NCBI RefSeq assembly: GCF_028401955.1
Contig: NZ_JAQOTJ010000001.1
Coordinates: 281,138 to 345,137, forward strand
Length of the DNA stretch: 64,000 bases
Source: Bacillus sp. BP-3
Lineage (GTDB): Bacteria > Bacillota > Bacilli > Bacillales > Bacillaceae_G
Direction: 5' to 3'
In this document: piece after piece, positions 24,614 to 34,443 of the stretch
How the letters are laid out: every line of letters begins with the position of its first letter
Numbering within the stretch: the first letter of the stretch is position 1
The notes under the pieces: generated by a model
What the model saw: the letters and a program-made list of their open reading frames with translations, nothing else
Told to the model about the DNA's origin: nothing
Databases searched by the model: none
Translations under genes and position numbers: made by a program

Positions 24614-25126
24614 TTGAGTTTATTTTTACCGAATGAATACGTGAAAAACGTGTATCATATTCAGCCTGAAGAATTGAAAAACCGAGGTGTAAAAGGAATC
24701 ATTACTGATTTAGATAATACCTTGATTGAATGGGATCGTCCAAATGCGACACCGCAATTGGAAGAATGGTTTGCGAAAATGAAGGAACACGACATTCAAG
24801 TGACAGTTGTTTCGAATAATAACGAACAACGTGTAAAAGATTTTGCTGATCCACTAGGTATTCCGTTTATTCATAGCGCCCGTAAGCCACTTGTTCGTGC
24901 TTTTAAACAAGCGCTAATGAAAATGAATCTACGTGCGGAAGAAGTAGTTGTAATTGGAGATCAAGTATTAACAGATGTGCTTGGTGGCAATCGTGTTGGG
25001 TTGCATACGATTTTAGTTGTTCCAGTTGCAAAAACAGATGGATTTATGACGCGCTTTAATCGGAAAATTGAGCGTAGAATTATGCGTAACATGAAGAAAA
25101 AAGGTTTAATTAATTGGGAGGAATAA
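24614..25126 (+). CDS. yqeG: YqeG-family HAD phosphatase
   Basis: A 170-residue protein from a TTG preceded by AGAGGTGAAAG. HAD motifs: TDLDNTLIEWD, VVSNNNE, ARKPLVRAF and VIGDQVLTDVLGG. It belongs to the HAD class IIIA group that includes phosphatidylglycerophosphatase-like enzymes. It is the first gene of the tightly packed yqeG-yqeH-aroE-yhbY-nadD-yqeK-rsfS-yqeM cluster; only three bases separate it from yqeH. Confidence 0.9.
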   Translation: MSLFLPNEYVKNVYHIQPEELKNRGVKGIITDLDNTLIEWDRPNATPQLEEWFAKMKEHDIQVTVVSNNNEQRVKDFADPLGIPFIHSARKPLVRAFKQALMKMNLRAEEVVVIGDQVLTDVLGGNRVGLHTILVVPVAKTDGFMTRFNRKIERRIMRNMKKKGLINWEE

Positions 25127-25129
25127 AGT

Positions 25130-26236
25130 TTGACTGAGACGTTTAAATGTATTGGATGCGGCGTTGCCATCCAAACAGAAAATAAAAATGAAGTTGGTTA
25201 TGCACCCGCTTCTTCGTTAGAGAAAGAACATATCATTTGTCAGCGTTGTTTTCGCTTAAAGCATTACAATGAAATCCAAGATGTGTCATTAACAGATGAT
25301 GATTTTTTACGCATTTTAAATGGGATTGGACAATCGGATGCATTAGTTGTTAAAATTGTTGATATTTTTGACTTTAGTGGAAGCTGGCTTCCTGGCCTGC
25401 ATCGCTTTGTTGGAAATAATAAAGTACTTCTTGTCGGTAACAAAGCAGATTTAATTCCAAAATCAGTAAAGAAGGAAAAGCTTACACATTGGATGCGATA
25501 TAGTGCAAAGCAACTGGGCCTAATGCCAGAAGATGTTTTCTTAATTAGTGCAGCAAAAGGTCAAGGTATTGAGGAGCTTGCAAGTGCAATTGAACAATAT
25601 CGTAATGGGAAAGATGTTTATGTTGTTGGATGTACAAACGTTGGGAAATCAACGTTTATTAACCGTATTATTAAAACGTTTAGCGAGGAAACGGAAAATG
25701 TCATTACGACATCACATTTCCCAGGTACAACGCTGGACTTAATTGATATTCCGCTTGATGAAACGTCATCTTTATATGATACACCAGGTATTATTAATCA
25801 TCATCAAATGGCGCATTACGTTGGGAAACAAAGCTTAAAAATAATTACGCCAACAAAAGAAATTAAGCCGATGGTCTTTCAACTGAATGAAGAACAAACG
25901 TTATTCTTCGGTGGACTAGCACGATTTGATTATATAAGTGGCGGTCGTCGTTCGTTTACTTGTCATTTATCTAATCGTCTTACGATTCATCGTACGAAGC
26001 TTGAAAAAGCAGATGCATTGTATGAAAAGCATGCCGGAGAATTATTAAATCCGCCAACACCAGAAGAACTTGAAAACATGCCTGAGCTTATAAAGTATGA
26101 GTTTACCATTCGTGAACCCAAAACAGATGTTGTATTTTCAGGTTTAGGATGGGTGACGGTGAATGAAGCTGGTGCAAAAATTGCAGCACATGTACCAAAA
26201 GGAGTTAGTGTTTCATTACGTAAATCTTTAATTTAA
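25130..26236 (+). CDS. yqeH: Ribosome-biogenesis GTPase YqeH (circularly permuted)
   Basis: Needed for 30S subunit assembly. A 368-residue protein with an N-terminal zinc finger (CIGCG ... CQRCF), then GTPase motifs in permuted order: G4 NKAD, G5 SAAKG, G1 GCTNVGKST, G3 DTPG. The C-terminal third is a treble-clef/RNA-binding region. TTG start, with SD GGGAGG inside the end of yqeG. Confidence 0.95.
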   Translation: MTETFKCIGCGVAIQTENKNEVGYAPASSLEKEHIICQRCFRLKHYNEIQDVSLTDDDFLRILNGIGQSDALVVKIVDIFDFSGSWLPGLHRFVGNNKVLLVGNKADLIPKSVKKEKLTHWMRYSAKQLGLMPEDVFLISAAKGQGIEELASAIEQYRNGKDVYVVGCTNVGKSTFINRIIKTFSEETENVITTSHFPGTTLDLIDIPLDETSSLYDTPGIINHHQMAHYVGKQSLKIITPTKEIKPMVFQLNEEQTLFFGGLARFDYISGGRRSFTCHLSNRLTIHRTKLEKADALYEKHAGELLNPPTPEELENMPELIKYEFTIREPKTDVVFSGLGWVTVNEAGAKIAAHVPKGVSVSLRKSLI

Positions 26237-26250
26237 AGTGGTGAGGACTT

Positions 26251-27084
26251 GTGAAACAATTATATGGTGTAATTGGAAACCCAATTGGACATTCCTTATC
26301 ACCGCTTATGCATAATGATGCATTTGCTCATTTAGAAATGGATGCACATTATCATGCTTTTCTCGTTCAAGAGAGTGAATTAGGCGAAGCGGTGAAAGGA
26401 TTGAAGGCACTTGGAGTTGTTGGATTTAATGTGACAACACCGCACAAAGTTTCGATTATGCAGCATTTAGACGAAATTGATCCTTTGGCAGAACAAATCG
26501 GTGCGGTAAACACAGTACTTCATAAAGAAGGAAAATTAATTGGCTATAATACAGATGGAATAGGGTATGTTCGTTCATTGCAATCTATTAGTAAAGAGCC
26601 ATTAACGAACAAACGTATTTTACTGCTCGGAGCTGGCGGGGCGTGCCGTGCAATTTATTATTCACTTGCAGATGCTGGTGTGAAAGAGATTGACATTGCA
26701 AATCGTACAGTAGAGAAAGCAGAGCAGCTTATTGCAGATTGTAGAAGTGAAGTCGTGTCTTTGGCACTTTCCTTAGAAGAAGCAACAGATAAGCAAGCAC
26801 TGTATGATATTATCATCCATACAACGACAGTAGGGATGCATCCTCATGTCGAAGATACACCGCTACGCATTCGGAATTTGAAAAAAGGAAGCATTGTATC
26901 TGACATTATTTATAATCCGTTTAAAACAAAGTTATTGCAAGACGCGAAGGCACATGGAGCGATTGTACAAAACGGCATTGATATGTTTGTTTTTCAAGGC
27001 GCACTTGCATTTGAAATTTGGACGGGACGTTTGCCAGATATAGAACGAATGAAACAAATAGTAATGAAAAAGCTTGGAGGCTAA
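26251..27084 (+). CDS. aroE: Shikimate dehydrogenase (NADP+)
   Basis: Catalyses reduction of 3-dehydroshikimate in aromatic amino-acid synthesis. A 277-residue protein starting with GTG. The substrate-binding motif is [15 protein letters not shown]. The catalytic lysine and aspartate are in NVTTPHK and YNTDG, and the NADP-binding loop is [11 protein letters not shown]. Length is normal. It sits 14 bp after yqeH. Confidence 0.95.
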   Translation: MKQLYGVIGNPIGHSLSPLMHNDAFAHLEMDAHYHAFLVQESELGEAVKGLKALGVVGFNVTTPHKVSIMQHLDEIDPLAEQIGAVNTVLHKEGKLIGYNTDGIGYVRSLQSISKEPLTNKRILLLGAGGACRAIYYSLADAGVKEIDIANRTVEKAEQLIADCRSEVVSLALSLEEATDKQALYDIIIHTTTVGMHPHVEDTPLRIRNLKKGSIVSDIIYNPFKTKLLQDAKAHGAIVQNGIDMFVFQGALAFEIWTGRLPDIERMKQIVMKKLGG

Positions 27085-27088
27085 ACAC

Positions 27089-27388
27089 ATGTTAACAGGA
27101 AAACAAAAACGATTTTTACGTGCAGAGGCGCATCATTTAACGCCAATTTTTCAAGTTGGTAAAGGCGGCGTAAATGAAAATATGGTAAAACAAATTGCAG
27201 AAGCGCTAGAAGTACGCGAGTTGATAAAGGTTAGTGTACTGCAAAACTGCGAATTTGATCGCCATGAAGTAGCAGAAGAACTTTCGCAAGGTGCAAACGC
27301 TGAACTTGTACAGGTTATCGGAAGTACAATCGTCTTATATAAAGAATCAAAAGAAAATAAACGTATTGTGTTACCAAAAACAAAGTAA
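27089..27388 (+). CDS. yhbY: YhbY-family RNA-binding protein (CRM domain)
   Basis: A 99-residue protein from the ATG at 27089, which follows TTGGAGG; a TTG at 27074 is in frame but would overlap aroE and include that SD. Residues MLTGKQKRFLRAEAHHL and VGKGGVN (GxxG RNA-contact loop) define the CRM/YhbY domain, a pre-50S ribosome-associated fold. B. subtilis name yqeI. Confidence 0.93.
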   Translation: MLTGKQKRFLRAEAHHLTPIFQVGKGGVNENMVKQIAEALEVRELIKVSVLQNCEFDRHEVAEELSQGANAELVQVIGSTIVLYKESKENKRIVLPKTK

Positions 27389-27475
27389 CGATTTCTAAAA
27401 GTTAGTTGAACCAATCGAGTTCGTATAGGCTTCTCATTTTGTCATAAATGAGAACTACCACTTATAAGGACGAGG
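27389..27475 (-). repeat. Degenerate 'CGATTGGTTCAACTAAC' repeat remnant
   Basis: Read on the minus strand, 27400-27425 gives CTCGATTGGTTCAACTAAC, matching 54735-54753 of the larger repeat. A hairpin (TCTCATTTTG / CATAAATGAGA) lies at 27432-27454. The gap lies inside the yqeG operon between yhbY and nadD. Confidence 0.4.
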
Positions 27476-27491
27476 TAAAGGGGCGTTTTCT

Positions 27492-28061
27492 TTGAAGAGA
27501 ATCGGGATTATTGGCGGGACATTTGACCCGCCGCATAATGGACATTTGTTAATTGCAAATGAAGTGTATGATGCATTGGGACTTGATGAGGTCTGGTTTT
27601 TACCAAATCAAGTCCCCCCTCATAAACGAGATAAGGATGTTACAAGTGTACGTAATCGTTTAGAAATGATTCATTTAGCAGTTGAACAAGACAGGTATTT
27701 CTCTATTTGTTTAGCGGAACTGGAACGAGAAGGTCCGTCTTACACATATGACACTATGTTACAATTGACAAAGGAGCATCCAGACGTTCAATTTTATTTT
27801 ATTATTGGCGGGGATATGGTGGAGTATTTACCAAAATGGTATAACATCGATGAATTGTTAAAGCTCGTTACATTTGTCGGTGTTGCTCGGCCTGGTTATA
27901 CACTTTCTACGCCTTATGACATTGTAACGATAGAAATTCCGGAATTTGCTATTTCTTCTTCGCTTCTTCGCGAACGTTTTACAAAGAAGAAGACGTGCAA
28001 ATACTTGCTTCCTAAAGGGGTACAGGAATATATTGAGAGGAATGGGCTATATGGATCGTAA
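27492..28061 (+). CDS. nadD: Nicotinate-nucleotide adenylyltransferase
   Basis: Adenylates nicotinic acid mononucleotide in NAD synthesis. A 189-residue protein from a TTG (SD GGGGCG weak). [12 protein letters not shown] near the N-terminus carries the nucleotidyltransferase H-x-G-H motif, and [10 protein letters not shown] near the C-terminus is the second signature. It overlaps the next gene by 11 bases. Confidence 0.95.
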   Translation: MKRIGIIGGTFDPPHNGHLLIANEVYDALGLDEVWFLPNQVPPHKRDKDVTSVRNRLEMIHLAVEQDRYFSICLAELEREGPSYTYDTMLQLTKEHPDVQFYFIIGGDMVEYLPKWYNIDELLKLVTFVGVARPGYTLSTPYDIVTIEIPEFAISSSLLRERFTKKKTCKYLLPKGVQEYIERNGLYGS

Positions 28062-28620
28062 ACGGGCACTTGAAATTGTGAAACAGCAAATGCATGAAAA
28101 GCGTTATATTCATACAATTGGTGTTATGGAAACGGCTATTGAACTTGCAAAGCAATATGGTGTTGATGAAAAAAAGGCAGAAATGGCAGCGATTTTTCAC
28201 GATTATGCAAAGTGTAGACCGATTTCAGAAATGGAAGAGATTATTAAGCGAGAAAATTTGCCAAAAGATTTATTACTTTATAATAAAGAATTATGGCATG
28301 CGCCAGTTGGGGCATATTTAGTAGAACGAGAAGTCGGTATTACAGATGCTGACATACTACAAGCTATTACGTATCATACGAGTGGACATGAACAGATGAC
28401 GAATCTTGATAAAGTGATTTACGTGGCGGATTATATTGAACCTGGTCGTAAGTTTCCAGGTGTTGAAGAAGCACGGAAGCTAGCACGAGAAGATCTCAAT
28501 CAAGCGTTATTATATGCTTTAAAGCATACGATACAATTTTTAATGGAAAAGAATCAAACGATTTATCCATTAACATTTCAAACGTATAATGCAGTCATTA
28601 AGGAGGACCTTACGAAATGA
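28051..28620 (+). CDS. yqeK: HD-domain hydrolase YqeK (diadenosine tetraphosphate hydrolase)
   Basis: A 189-residue protein from the ATG at 28051 inside the nadD end. Metal-binding HD motifs: [28 protein letters not shown] and [12 protein letters not shown]. Symmetrical Ap4A hydrolase activity is established for YqeK-type proteins. It overlaps rsfS by four bases, so translation is coupled. Confidence 0.92.
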   Translation: MDRKRALEIVKQQMHEKRYIHTIGVMETAIELAKQYGVDEKKAEMAAIFHDYAKCRPISEMEEIIKRENLPKDLLLYNKELWHAPVGAYLVEREVGITDADILQAITYHTSGHEQMTNLDKVIYVADYIEPGRKFPGVEEARKLAREDLNQALLYALKHTIQFLMEKNQTIYPLTFQTYNAVIKEDLTK

Positions 28621-28973
28621 AGGACAGAGAATTATTAATATTGGCAGCGCGAGCAGCTGATGATAAAAGAGCAGAAGATATTGTTGTGTTGAACATGCAA
28701 GGGATTTCCCCGCTTGCTGATTATTTTGTAATTTGTCATGGTAACTCAGATAAACAAGTACAAGCAATTGCTCGTGAAGTAAAAGAACAAGCACATGAAG
28801 TACAAGTTGATGTAAAACGTATGGAAGGCTTTGAAGAGGCACGTTGGGTACTTGTTGATCTTGGTGATGTTGTTGTACACGTATTCCATAAAGATGAGCG
28901 TGATTATTATAATTTAGAGCGTCTATGGGGCGATGTACCGCGCGAAGATGTTACAGAAGAGTTAGGTCAATGA
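28617..28973 (+). CDS. rsfS: Ribosomal silencing factor RsfS
   Basis: Binds uL14 and prevents subunit joining when nutrients are short. A 118-residue protein. The family core is seen in VVLNMQGISPLADYFVICHGNS and RWVLVDLGDVVVHVFHKDERDYYNLERLWGD. ATGA overlap with yqeK before and yqeM after. Confidence 0.95.
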   Translation: MKDRELLILAARAADDKRAEDIVVLNMQGISPLADYFVICHGNSDKQVQAIAREVKEQAHEVQVDVKRMEGFEEARWVLVDLGDVVVHVFHKDERDYYNLERLWGDVPREDVTEELGQ

Positions 28974-29719
28974 GATACGAACAATTTGCATTGTTATACG
29001 ATGAACTAATGAATGATGTCCCATATGAAAAGTGGGTGGAATTTACGGAACAAAGCTTGGGGCAAATTGGTAAAACAGATGCGAAAATTCTTGATGTTGC
29101 TTGCGGAACAGGGAATGTTACGTTACCTCTTGTACAAAAAGGATACGATGTAACAGGGGTAGATTTATCAGAAGAAATGTTAACAATTGCTCAACAAAAG
29201 TTAGGTGAAGAAGGACAATTTATTCCTTTTTATCAACAAGATATGCGTGAGTTAGATGTTCCAGGCGAGTTCGATTGTGTAACAATTTTTTGTGATTCGT
29301 TAAATTATGTACTAGAAGAAGAGGGCATCCAAGAGACATTCCGACGTGTGTATCATCATTTGCGTCCAGATGGTTTGTTTTTGTTTGATGTGCACTCTCT
29401 TTATAAAATTCATCACGTATTTCAAAATGAAACGTATACAATGAATGAAGATGAAATCTCTCTTATTTGGAACTGTTTCCCAGGTGAAGGGCCAAATAGT
29501 GTGGAGCATGATTTGACATTTTTTGTACGAGATGAAGAAGAGGATGTGTATCATCGGTTTGATGAATTGCATATGCAGCGTACATATCCTGTTGAAGAAC
29601 TGACGAAGTGGCTTGAAAACGCCGGTTTTACTGTTCTCCGTGTAACAGGAGACTTCGAAAGAATAGAAGTCACAGAACAAACAGAGCGAATCTTCTTTGT
29701 CGCTACAAAAAATGCATAA
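28970..29719 (+). CDS. yqeM: Class I SAM-dependent methyltransferase YqeM
   Basis: A 249-residue protein from the ATG that overlaps the rsfS stop (ATGA at 28970). SAM-binding motif I is ILDVACGTGNVTLPLV, and motif post-I is VTGVDLSEEML. The substrate is unknown; the conserved position next to rsfS suggests a ribosome or RNA link. It is the last gene of the operon. Confidence 0.9.
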   Translation: MRYEQFALLYDELMNDVPYEKWVEFTEQSLGQIGKTDAKILDVACGTGNVTLPLVQKGYDVTGVDLSEEMLTIAQQKLGEEGQFIPFYQQDMRELDVPGEFDCVTIFCDSLNYVLEEEGIQETFRRVYHHLRPDGLFLFDVHSLYKIHHVFQNETYTMNEDEISLIWNCFPGEGPNSVEHDLTFFVRDEEEDVYHRFDELHMQRTYPVEELTKWLENAGFTVLRVTGDFERIEVTEQTERIFFVATKNA

Positions 29720-29720
29720 T

Positions 29721-29755
29721 AAAAAAGCAACCATTCTCGGTTGCTTTTTTATTAA
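29721..29755 (+). terminator. Terminator of the yqeG-yqeM operon
   Basis: Perfect 12-bp stem AAAAAAGCAACC / GGTTGCTTTTTT (29721-29732 with 29739-29750). Confidence 0.92.
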
Positions 29756-29813
29756 TAGCAAAAAATAAAATATTTTATGAAGGAATATAGTTGTTTCTGT
29801 CGTAAAAGATATA

Positions 29814-30638
29814 TTAATGTTTATTAAATTGCTGTTCTATGTGCTCTACATCCTCTTCATACTTTTCATGTGTTCGTTTTAACACCTTGTTAAACAAATC
29901 TCCAATATGTTCGTCTAAGACACGAATCCCTTCTCCTGTTATACCTCCTTTTACGCAAACTTTCTCCTGTAAAGTTGGTAAGGTGAAAATTTGCTTTTCT
30001 AGCAGTTTTCCCATCCCGATAATCATTTCACTCGCTAAAATAGTAGCTTCTTCACGTGTAATATTTGTTTCCTCTACAGATGCGTCAATAAAACGTTGTA
30101 ATAAGTAACTGAAAAATGCTGGGCCGCAGCTTGCGATATCGGATGCTACTCTTGTGATATTTTCTTCAATGATGATAGGTTTAGAGATTTTTTGAAACAA
30201 GTTCAATATACATCTTTGCCATTCTTGTGAGCAGTTTTTTCCGAATGTGCATAAAGAGCCCCCAGCTAATGCGCGATTTGTAATACTCGGAATAATACGA
30301 GCAACGTGACAAGATACAATCGTTTCTAATTGCTCGGTAGATATGGGACTTGTAATAGAGATTAGACATTTATCGTTGGTAAGAATTGAAGCGTGCTTTG
30401 TCAAAATAGTGTGTATGTCTAATGGTTTTACACAAATAAAAATGAGTTCAGAGCGTTCGATTACTTCTTGGATTGTTTTTGCTATATGAATAGAAGGATA
30501 CTTCTCTTTTATATGATATGCTTTTGCGAAAGTACGATTAATGATGGTAAGACACGAAGGTTTGACAGCACGGGCTTCGATACATGCATCAATAAGTATA
30601 TTCCCCATATTTCCTGTTCCTATTATTCCTATGTTCAA
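29814..30638 (-). CDS. comER: Late competence protein ComER (pyrroline-5-carboxylate reductase-like)
   Basis: A 274-residue protein from a TTG with SD GGAGGGG. The N-terminal Rossmann motif GIIGTGNMGNI and the C-terminal region (ASCGPAFFSYLLQRF, KGGITGEGI) match the ProC family. In B. subtilis ComER is divergent from comEA, as here, and has been linked to biofilm and sporulation timing rather than proline synthesis. Position identifies it as comER rather than proC. Confidence 0.9.
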   Translation of the reverse strand: MNIGIIGTGNMGNILIDACIEARAVKPSCLTIINRTFAKAYHIKEKYPSIHIAKTIQEVIERSELIFICVKPLDIHTILTKHASILTNDKCLISITSPISTEQLETIVSCHVARIIPSITNRALAGGSLCTFGKNCSQEWQRCILNLFQKISKPIIIEENITRVASDIASCGPAFFSYLLQRFIDASVEETNITREEATILASEMIIGMGKLLEKQIFTLPTLQEKVCVKGGITGEGIRVLDEHIGDLFNKVLKRTHEKYEEDVEHIEQQFNKH

Positions 30639-30717
30639 TGTTTCATCCCCTCCTTCGTAACATCTTTCTCCTAAACAATATGAAGTTTATATTGAATTTA
30701 TGAATTAGAGGTGCAAA

Positions 30718-31320
30718 ATGATGATGATGAATTTGCCCAGAAAGTGGCTCGTTTTGTTTGCGGTAATTTGTGTTGTCAGTATTTTATTTGTATGGCAAAC
30801 AAAAGGAGGACAAGAACAATCGACAGTGAAAGTGGAAGCAAAATCGAAAATAGAAGAAAGAAAGGAGAAAACAAAGGTAACAGAATCTAAATTGCAGTCG
30901 AAAACGATTATTATTGATACGAAAGGAGCTGTGCATCGTGAAGGAGTATATGAATTACAAAGTGGAGCGCGGGTGAAAGATGCCGTTGAAAAGGCAGGAG
31001 GATTTTTACCAGAAGCAGATGTAACAAAAGTAAATTTAGCACAGCTTGTACAGGATCAAATGGTGATTTATGTGCCGAAAAAAGGAGAGCAAAATTCCAC
31101 TGTGAATGAAGCACCTTTGTCAGAAGGGAAAATACAAATAAACACAGCGACAAAGGAACAGCTTGAAAAAATATCGGGCATTGGTCCTAGGAAAGCAGAA
31201 AATATTATCAAGTATCGTGAGCAGCATGGCCTCTTTCAAAAAGTAGAAGATTTATTAGAAGTCGATGGAATTGGTGAAAAATCACTGGAAAAAATGAAAG
31301 GTGAGATAATTGTTCATTAA
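30718..31320 (+). CDS. comEA: Competence DNA receptor ComEA
   Basis: Membrane-anchored protein that binds incoming double-stranded DNA. A 200-residue protein starting with a run of ATG codons (ATGATGATGATGAAT), so the exact start is uncertain by three codons; the SD is GAGGTG. One membrane helix (about 10-26), a charged linker, an SLBB-type domain (about 62-118, IIIDTKGAVHREGVYEL) and a C-terminal helix-hairpin-helix pair (INTATKEQLEKISGIGPRKAENII, LLEVDGIGEKSLEKM) that contacts DNA. Confidence 0.95.
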   Translation: MMMMNLPRKWLVLFAVICVVSILFVWQTKGGQEQSTVKVEAKSKIEERKEKTKVTESKLQSKTIIIDTKGAVHREGVYELQSGARVKDAVEKAGGFLPEADVTKVNLAQLVQDQMVIYVPKKGEQNSTVNEAPLSEGKIQINTATKEQLEKISGIGPRKAENIIKYREQHGLFQKVEDLLEVDGIGEKSLEKMKGEIIVH

Positions 31321-31387
31321 ATAAACATTGACGACTTTTTTCTTATTTCGCTACACTATAAACAGATTTTAAAAGTAGGTGAAGATA

Positions 31388-31945
31388 ATGGAACGAGTTT
31401 CTTGGGATCAATATTTTATGACACAAAGTCATTTATTATCACTTCGCAGCACGTGCACAAGACTTGCGGTTGGCGCGACAATTGTGCGGGATAAACGTAT
31501 TATTGCTGGGGGTTATAATGGGTCGATTGCCGGCGGTGTGCATTGTATAGATGAAGGCTGCTATGTCATTGATAATCATTGTGTGCGTACAATTCATGCT
31601 GAAATGAATGCGCTATTGCAATGCGCGAAATTTGGTGCGAAAACAGACGGAGCGGAAATTTATGTTACCCATTTTCCGTGTTTGCATTGCTGTAAAGCGA
31701 TTATTCAAAGTGGTATTACAGCCGTGTATTACGCGCAAGATTATAAAAATCATCCGTATGCGCTTGAGTTATTTGAACAAGCAAATGTAAGGATAAAACA
31801 TGTTCCTCTTGCATTTGACGTAACAACATTAGAAGAACAACAAAAAATGCGAGAGTTAAAACAGTTTTTGTCTTCGATACAAACTGATGAAATGACGTTA
31901 GAGCAGTTGCAACAAGTATTACTACAGGCAAAAAATATGGTGTAA
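31388..31945 (+). CDS. comEB: ComE operon protein 2, dCMP deaminase family
   Basis: About 185 residues from the ATG at 31388, with AGGTG seven bases before; a GTG three codons upstream is less likely. The zinc site is TIHAEMNALLQC and FPCLHCCKAI, with extra CTRLAVGATIV and GGVHCIDEGC as in dCMP deaminases. It is not required for transformation in B. subtilis despite its operon. Confidence 0.93.
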   Translation: MERVSWDQYFMTQSHLLSLRSTCTRLAVGATIVRDKRIIAGGYNGSIAGGVHCIDEGCYVIDNHCVRTIHAEMNALLQCAKFGAKTDGAEIYVTHFPCLHCCKAIIQSGITAVYYAQDYKNHPYALELFEQANVRIKHVPLAFDVTTLEEQQKMRELKQFLSSIQTDEMTLEQLQQVLLQAKNMV

Positions 31946-31961
31946 ACCGTGAGGTGAGTAC

Positions 31962-34322
31962 GTGTTGCGCGGGCAATGGATTTGCGTTGCAATCTCAGTT
32001 ATCTTTGGGGTTGCAACAGCTTATTCCTCTTTTACTATCGTCCCTTTTCTTATCTTTGGTTGTTATTGTGTAGTTTGTTTTTCACGTACCTCTCTTCGGA
32101 TGCTCTCCTTGATTATCCTCGCGTTTGGTCTTACCTATGTATACGCGACTTATGTAGATGCGCAAAATGATTCGGTGCTTTCTTTTCGGGAAGCAGATGT
32201 AATAGGTACAATTCAAAGTACCCCGATTATAAATGGAAATCGTCTTTCTTTCCAGTTGCAAATGGACAATGATAAAACAGTTCAGTTGTTTTACAAAATT
32301 CCTTCTCGTGAATTAAAAGAAAAATTGAAACAGTTAACCCCTGGTATGTTGTGTACGTTTACTGGTACGTTGAAAGAACCACCATCTCCTCGCAATTTTT
32401 ATGCGTTTGATTATAAGGATTATTTATATAAACAGCATATTCATGCCCTTTTTGAAGTGAAATCGCTTTCGAATTGTGTGCAAAAAGATATGTCGTTTGT
32501 TCATTGGTTATTTTCGATGCGACAAGCAACTGTTTCTTATATAGGAGAGACTTTTTCGGGGCAGTCAGCAGCTTTTATGAATGCTTTATTGTTTGGTGAT
32601 CGTCAATATATGGCGTTTGAAGTAGAAGAACAGTATCAACAGTTTGGACTTGTTCATTTATTAGCGATATCAGGATCGCACATTGTCTTGTTAACTGCAA
32701 TATGTTATTTTGTATCCCTTCGAATTGGTATGACGCGTGAAAGCACAACGATGCTTCTGCTTGTTTGTATTCCGTTATATACGTTTTGTGCAGGGGCTTC
32801 ACCATCTATTGTTCGGGCATCTATAGCAGCTGTTATTGTGTTTGGAGCTCTTACGCGAGCAGTGAGAGTGTCCGGGATGGATGCTTTAAGTATGACAGTA
32901 ATAATTATGCTTTTTTATGATCCGTATGTATTGTTTGACATTGGGTTTCAATTTTCATTTGTTGGAAGTTTTTCTCTTTTATTATCTTCATCACGTTTGT
33001 TGGCTAATGAAAATGGTATAGTGAAAAATTCTATATACCTTTCCGTTATTTCTCAATTGACAAGTATACCTATTTTACTTTATCACTTCGGTTATGTATC
33101 TCCTTACAGTATCCTTCTTAATATGATTTATGTCCCGTTTTTATCTTTACTTGTTTTACCGGTTTGTATCGTCATTCTTGTATGTCTTATATGTCTTCCT
33201 ATTGTGTCTCAATGGTTAGCAGATTTGTTGTCCCTATGTATAAACGTATCGAATATAATGCTGAAAATGTGCGAAGCCTTACCGTTTGTACGCCTTATCT
33301 TTGGACAAACCCAGCCATTTCTCGTTGCTTTATATTGTATAAGTATTGTAACCGTTCTTTTATCATGGGAAGGGCTAATGTGGAGAAAATATCGCCTACT
33401 GTTTCTATCGAGTTTTTTTCTCCTTAGTACATGCCACTATGCCTTTCCGTTTGTAAATGCAAACGGAAGTGTTACTTATATTGATGTCGGACAAGGGGAT
33501 GCTATTTTGATTCGCCTTCCATATAATCAGGGGACGTACTTAATCGATACTGGTGGAACACTTCCGGTAAAGAAAGAAGAATGGCAGCAGAAAAAACATG
33601 AATTTTCTGTTGGGCATGATATTCTCGTTCCTTTTTTACAAAAAGAGGGTGTGAGAATGATTGATAAATTAATTGTGACACATGGAGATATGGATCACAT
33701 GGGAGCAGTGCAAGAGGTAATACAATCTATTGCGGTAAAAGAAGTAGTGTTAGGGAAGAAAATAAAATTCTCTTTGCTTGAACAACAAATACAGCAGTTT
33801 GCTATGCAAAAGAATGTGCCTGTTCGAATTGTAGAAAAGGGAGATAGCTGGAAGGCGGGAGAGACGGTGTTTTCAGTATTATCACCAGAAGGAGAGGAAA
33901 AAGAAGATAATAATCAATCTATTGTACTTTGGACAAAAATAGGGGGATTAACATGGTTGTTTACGGGTGATTTAGAAGAAGCTGGTGAGAAGCGCCTTAT
34001 ACAATGGTATCCAGAGCTGCATGCAGACGTTTTAAAGGTTGGGCATCACGGAAGTAAAACGTCATCTTCAGGGCAGTTTTTAGATGCTGTTCAGCCGAAA
34101 AAAGCCATTATTTCTATTGGAGAAAAAAATCGTTATGGACATCCGCATATTGAAGTGTTAGAGCGTTTAAAGGAACGTGGAATTGAAGTGTGGAGAACTG
34201 ATGAACAAGGGGCGATTTCTTATGTTTTTCGAGGCGATGCGGGAACATTTCACAGTAAGTTAACATATGATGAAACACAGAAAAAAAGAAGACTGCCACA
34301 TGCAGCCTTTAAGAACCGATAA
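31962..34322 (+). CDS. comEC: DNA-uptake channel protein ComEC
   Basis: Forms the membrane pore for single-stranded DNA entry in competence. A 786-residue protein from a GTG preceded by GTGAGGTG. Order: N-terminal helices, an OB-fold region (about 60-150), the Competence domain with many helices (about 220-500; LLAISGSHIVLLTA), and a C-terminal metallo-beta-lactamase domain (about 515-770; DVGQGDAILI, THGDMDHMGAV, GHHGSKTSSS). The zinc-site residues are intact, which fits the proposed nuclease role. The gene is full length. Confidence 0.96.
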   Translation: MLRGQWICVAISVIFGVATAYSSFTIVPFLIFGCYCVVCFSRTSLRMLSLIILAFGLTYVYATYVDAQNDSVLSFREADVIGTIQSTPIINGNRLSFQLQMDNDKTVQLFYKIPSRELKEKLKQLTPGMLCTFTGTLKEPPSPRNFYAFDYKDYLYKQHIHALFEVKSLSNCVQKDMSFVHWLFSMRQATVSYIGETFSGQSAAFMNALLFGDRQYMAFEVEEQYQQFGLVHLLAISGSHIVLLTAICYFVSLRIGMTRESTTMLLLVCIPLYTFCAGASPSIVRASIAAVIVFGALTRAVRVSGMDALSMTVIIMLFYDPYVLFDIGFQFSFVGSFSLLLSSSRLLANENGIVKNSIYLSVISQLTSIPILLYHFGYVSPYSILLNMIYVPFLSLLVLPVCIVILVCLICLPIVSQWLADLLSLCINVSNIMLKMCEALPFVRLIFGQTQPFLVALYCISIVTVLLSWEGLMWRKYRLLFLSSFFLLSTCHYAFPFVNANGSVTYIDVGQGDAILIRLPYNQGTYLIDTGGTLPVKKEEWQQKKHEFSVGHDILVPFLQKEGVRMIDKLIVTHGDMDHMGAVQEVIQSIAVKEVVLGKKIKFSLLEQQIQQFAMQKNVPVRIVEKGDSWKAGETVFSVLSPEGEEKEDNNQSIVLWTKIGGLTWLFTGDLEEAGEKRLIQWYPELHADVLKVGHHGSKTSSSGQFLDAVQPKKAIISIGEKNRYGHPHIEVLERLKERGIEVWRTDEQGAISYVFRGDAGTFHSKLTYDETQKKRRLPHAAFKNR

Positions 34323-34443
34323 ATTTAACGACTGTTGCGATGATAAATAAGGTGGTAAAAAATCCGAATGAAACGATAAAGCCTACCCCTGAGTCGACAG
34401 CGTCATTACGCTTACTTTGAACGTTTTTTTCAAATTCATTCAT
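34309..34443 (-). CDS. yqzM: YqzM-family small membrane protein
   Basis: A 44-residue protein with N-terminal charged part (MNEFEKNVQSKRNDAVDSG) and one long hydrophobic helix (VGFIVSFGFFTTLFIIATVVKF). Size, sequence pattern and position between comEC and holA on the opposite strand match B. subtilis YqzM, whose function is unknown. SD GGGAGGG lies upstream. Its last 14 bases overlap the comEC 3' end. Confidence 0.88.
   Translation of the reverse strand: MNEFEKNVQSKRNDAVDSGVGFIVSFGFFTTLFIIATVVKFIGS

Noticed and set aside
27074-27088. TTG 27074 as start of yhbY
   Set aside because: It would overlap aroE and place the GGAGG ribosome site inside the coding region. ATG 27089 fits better.
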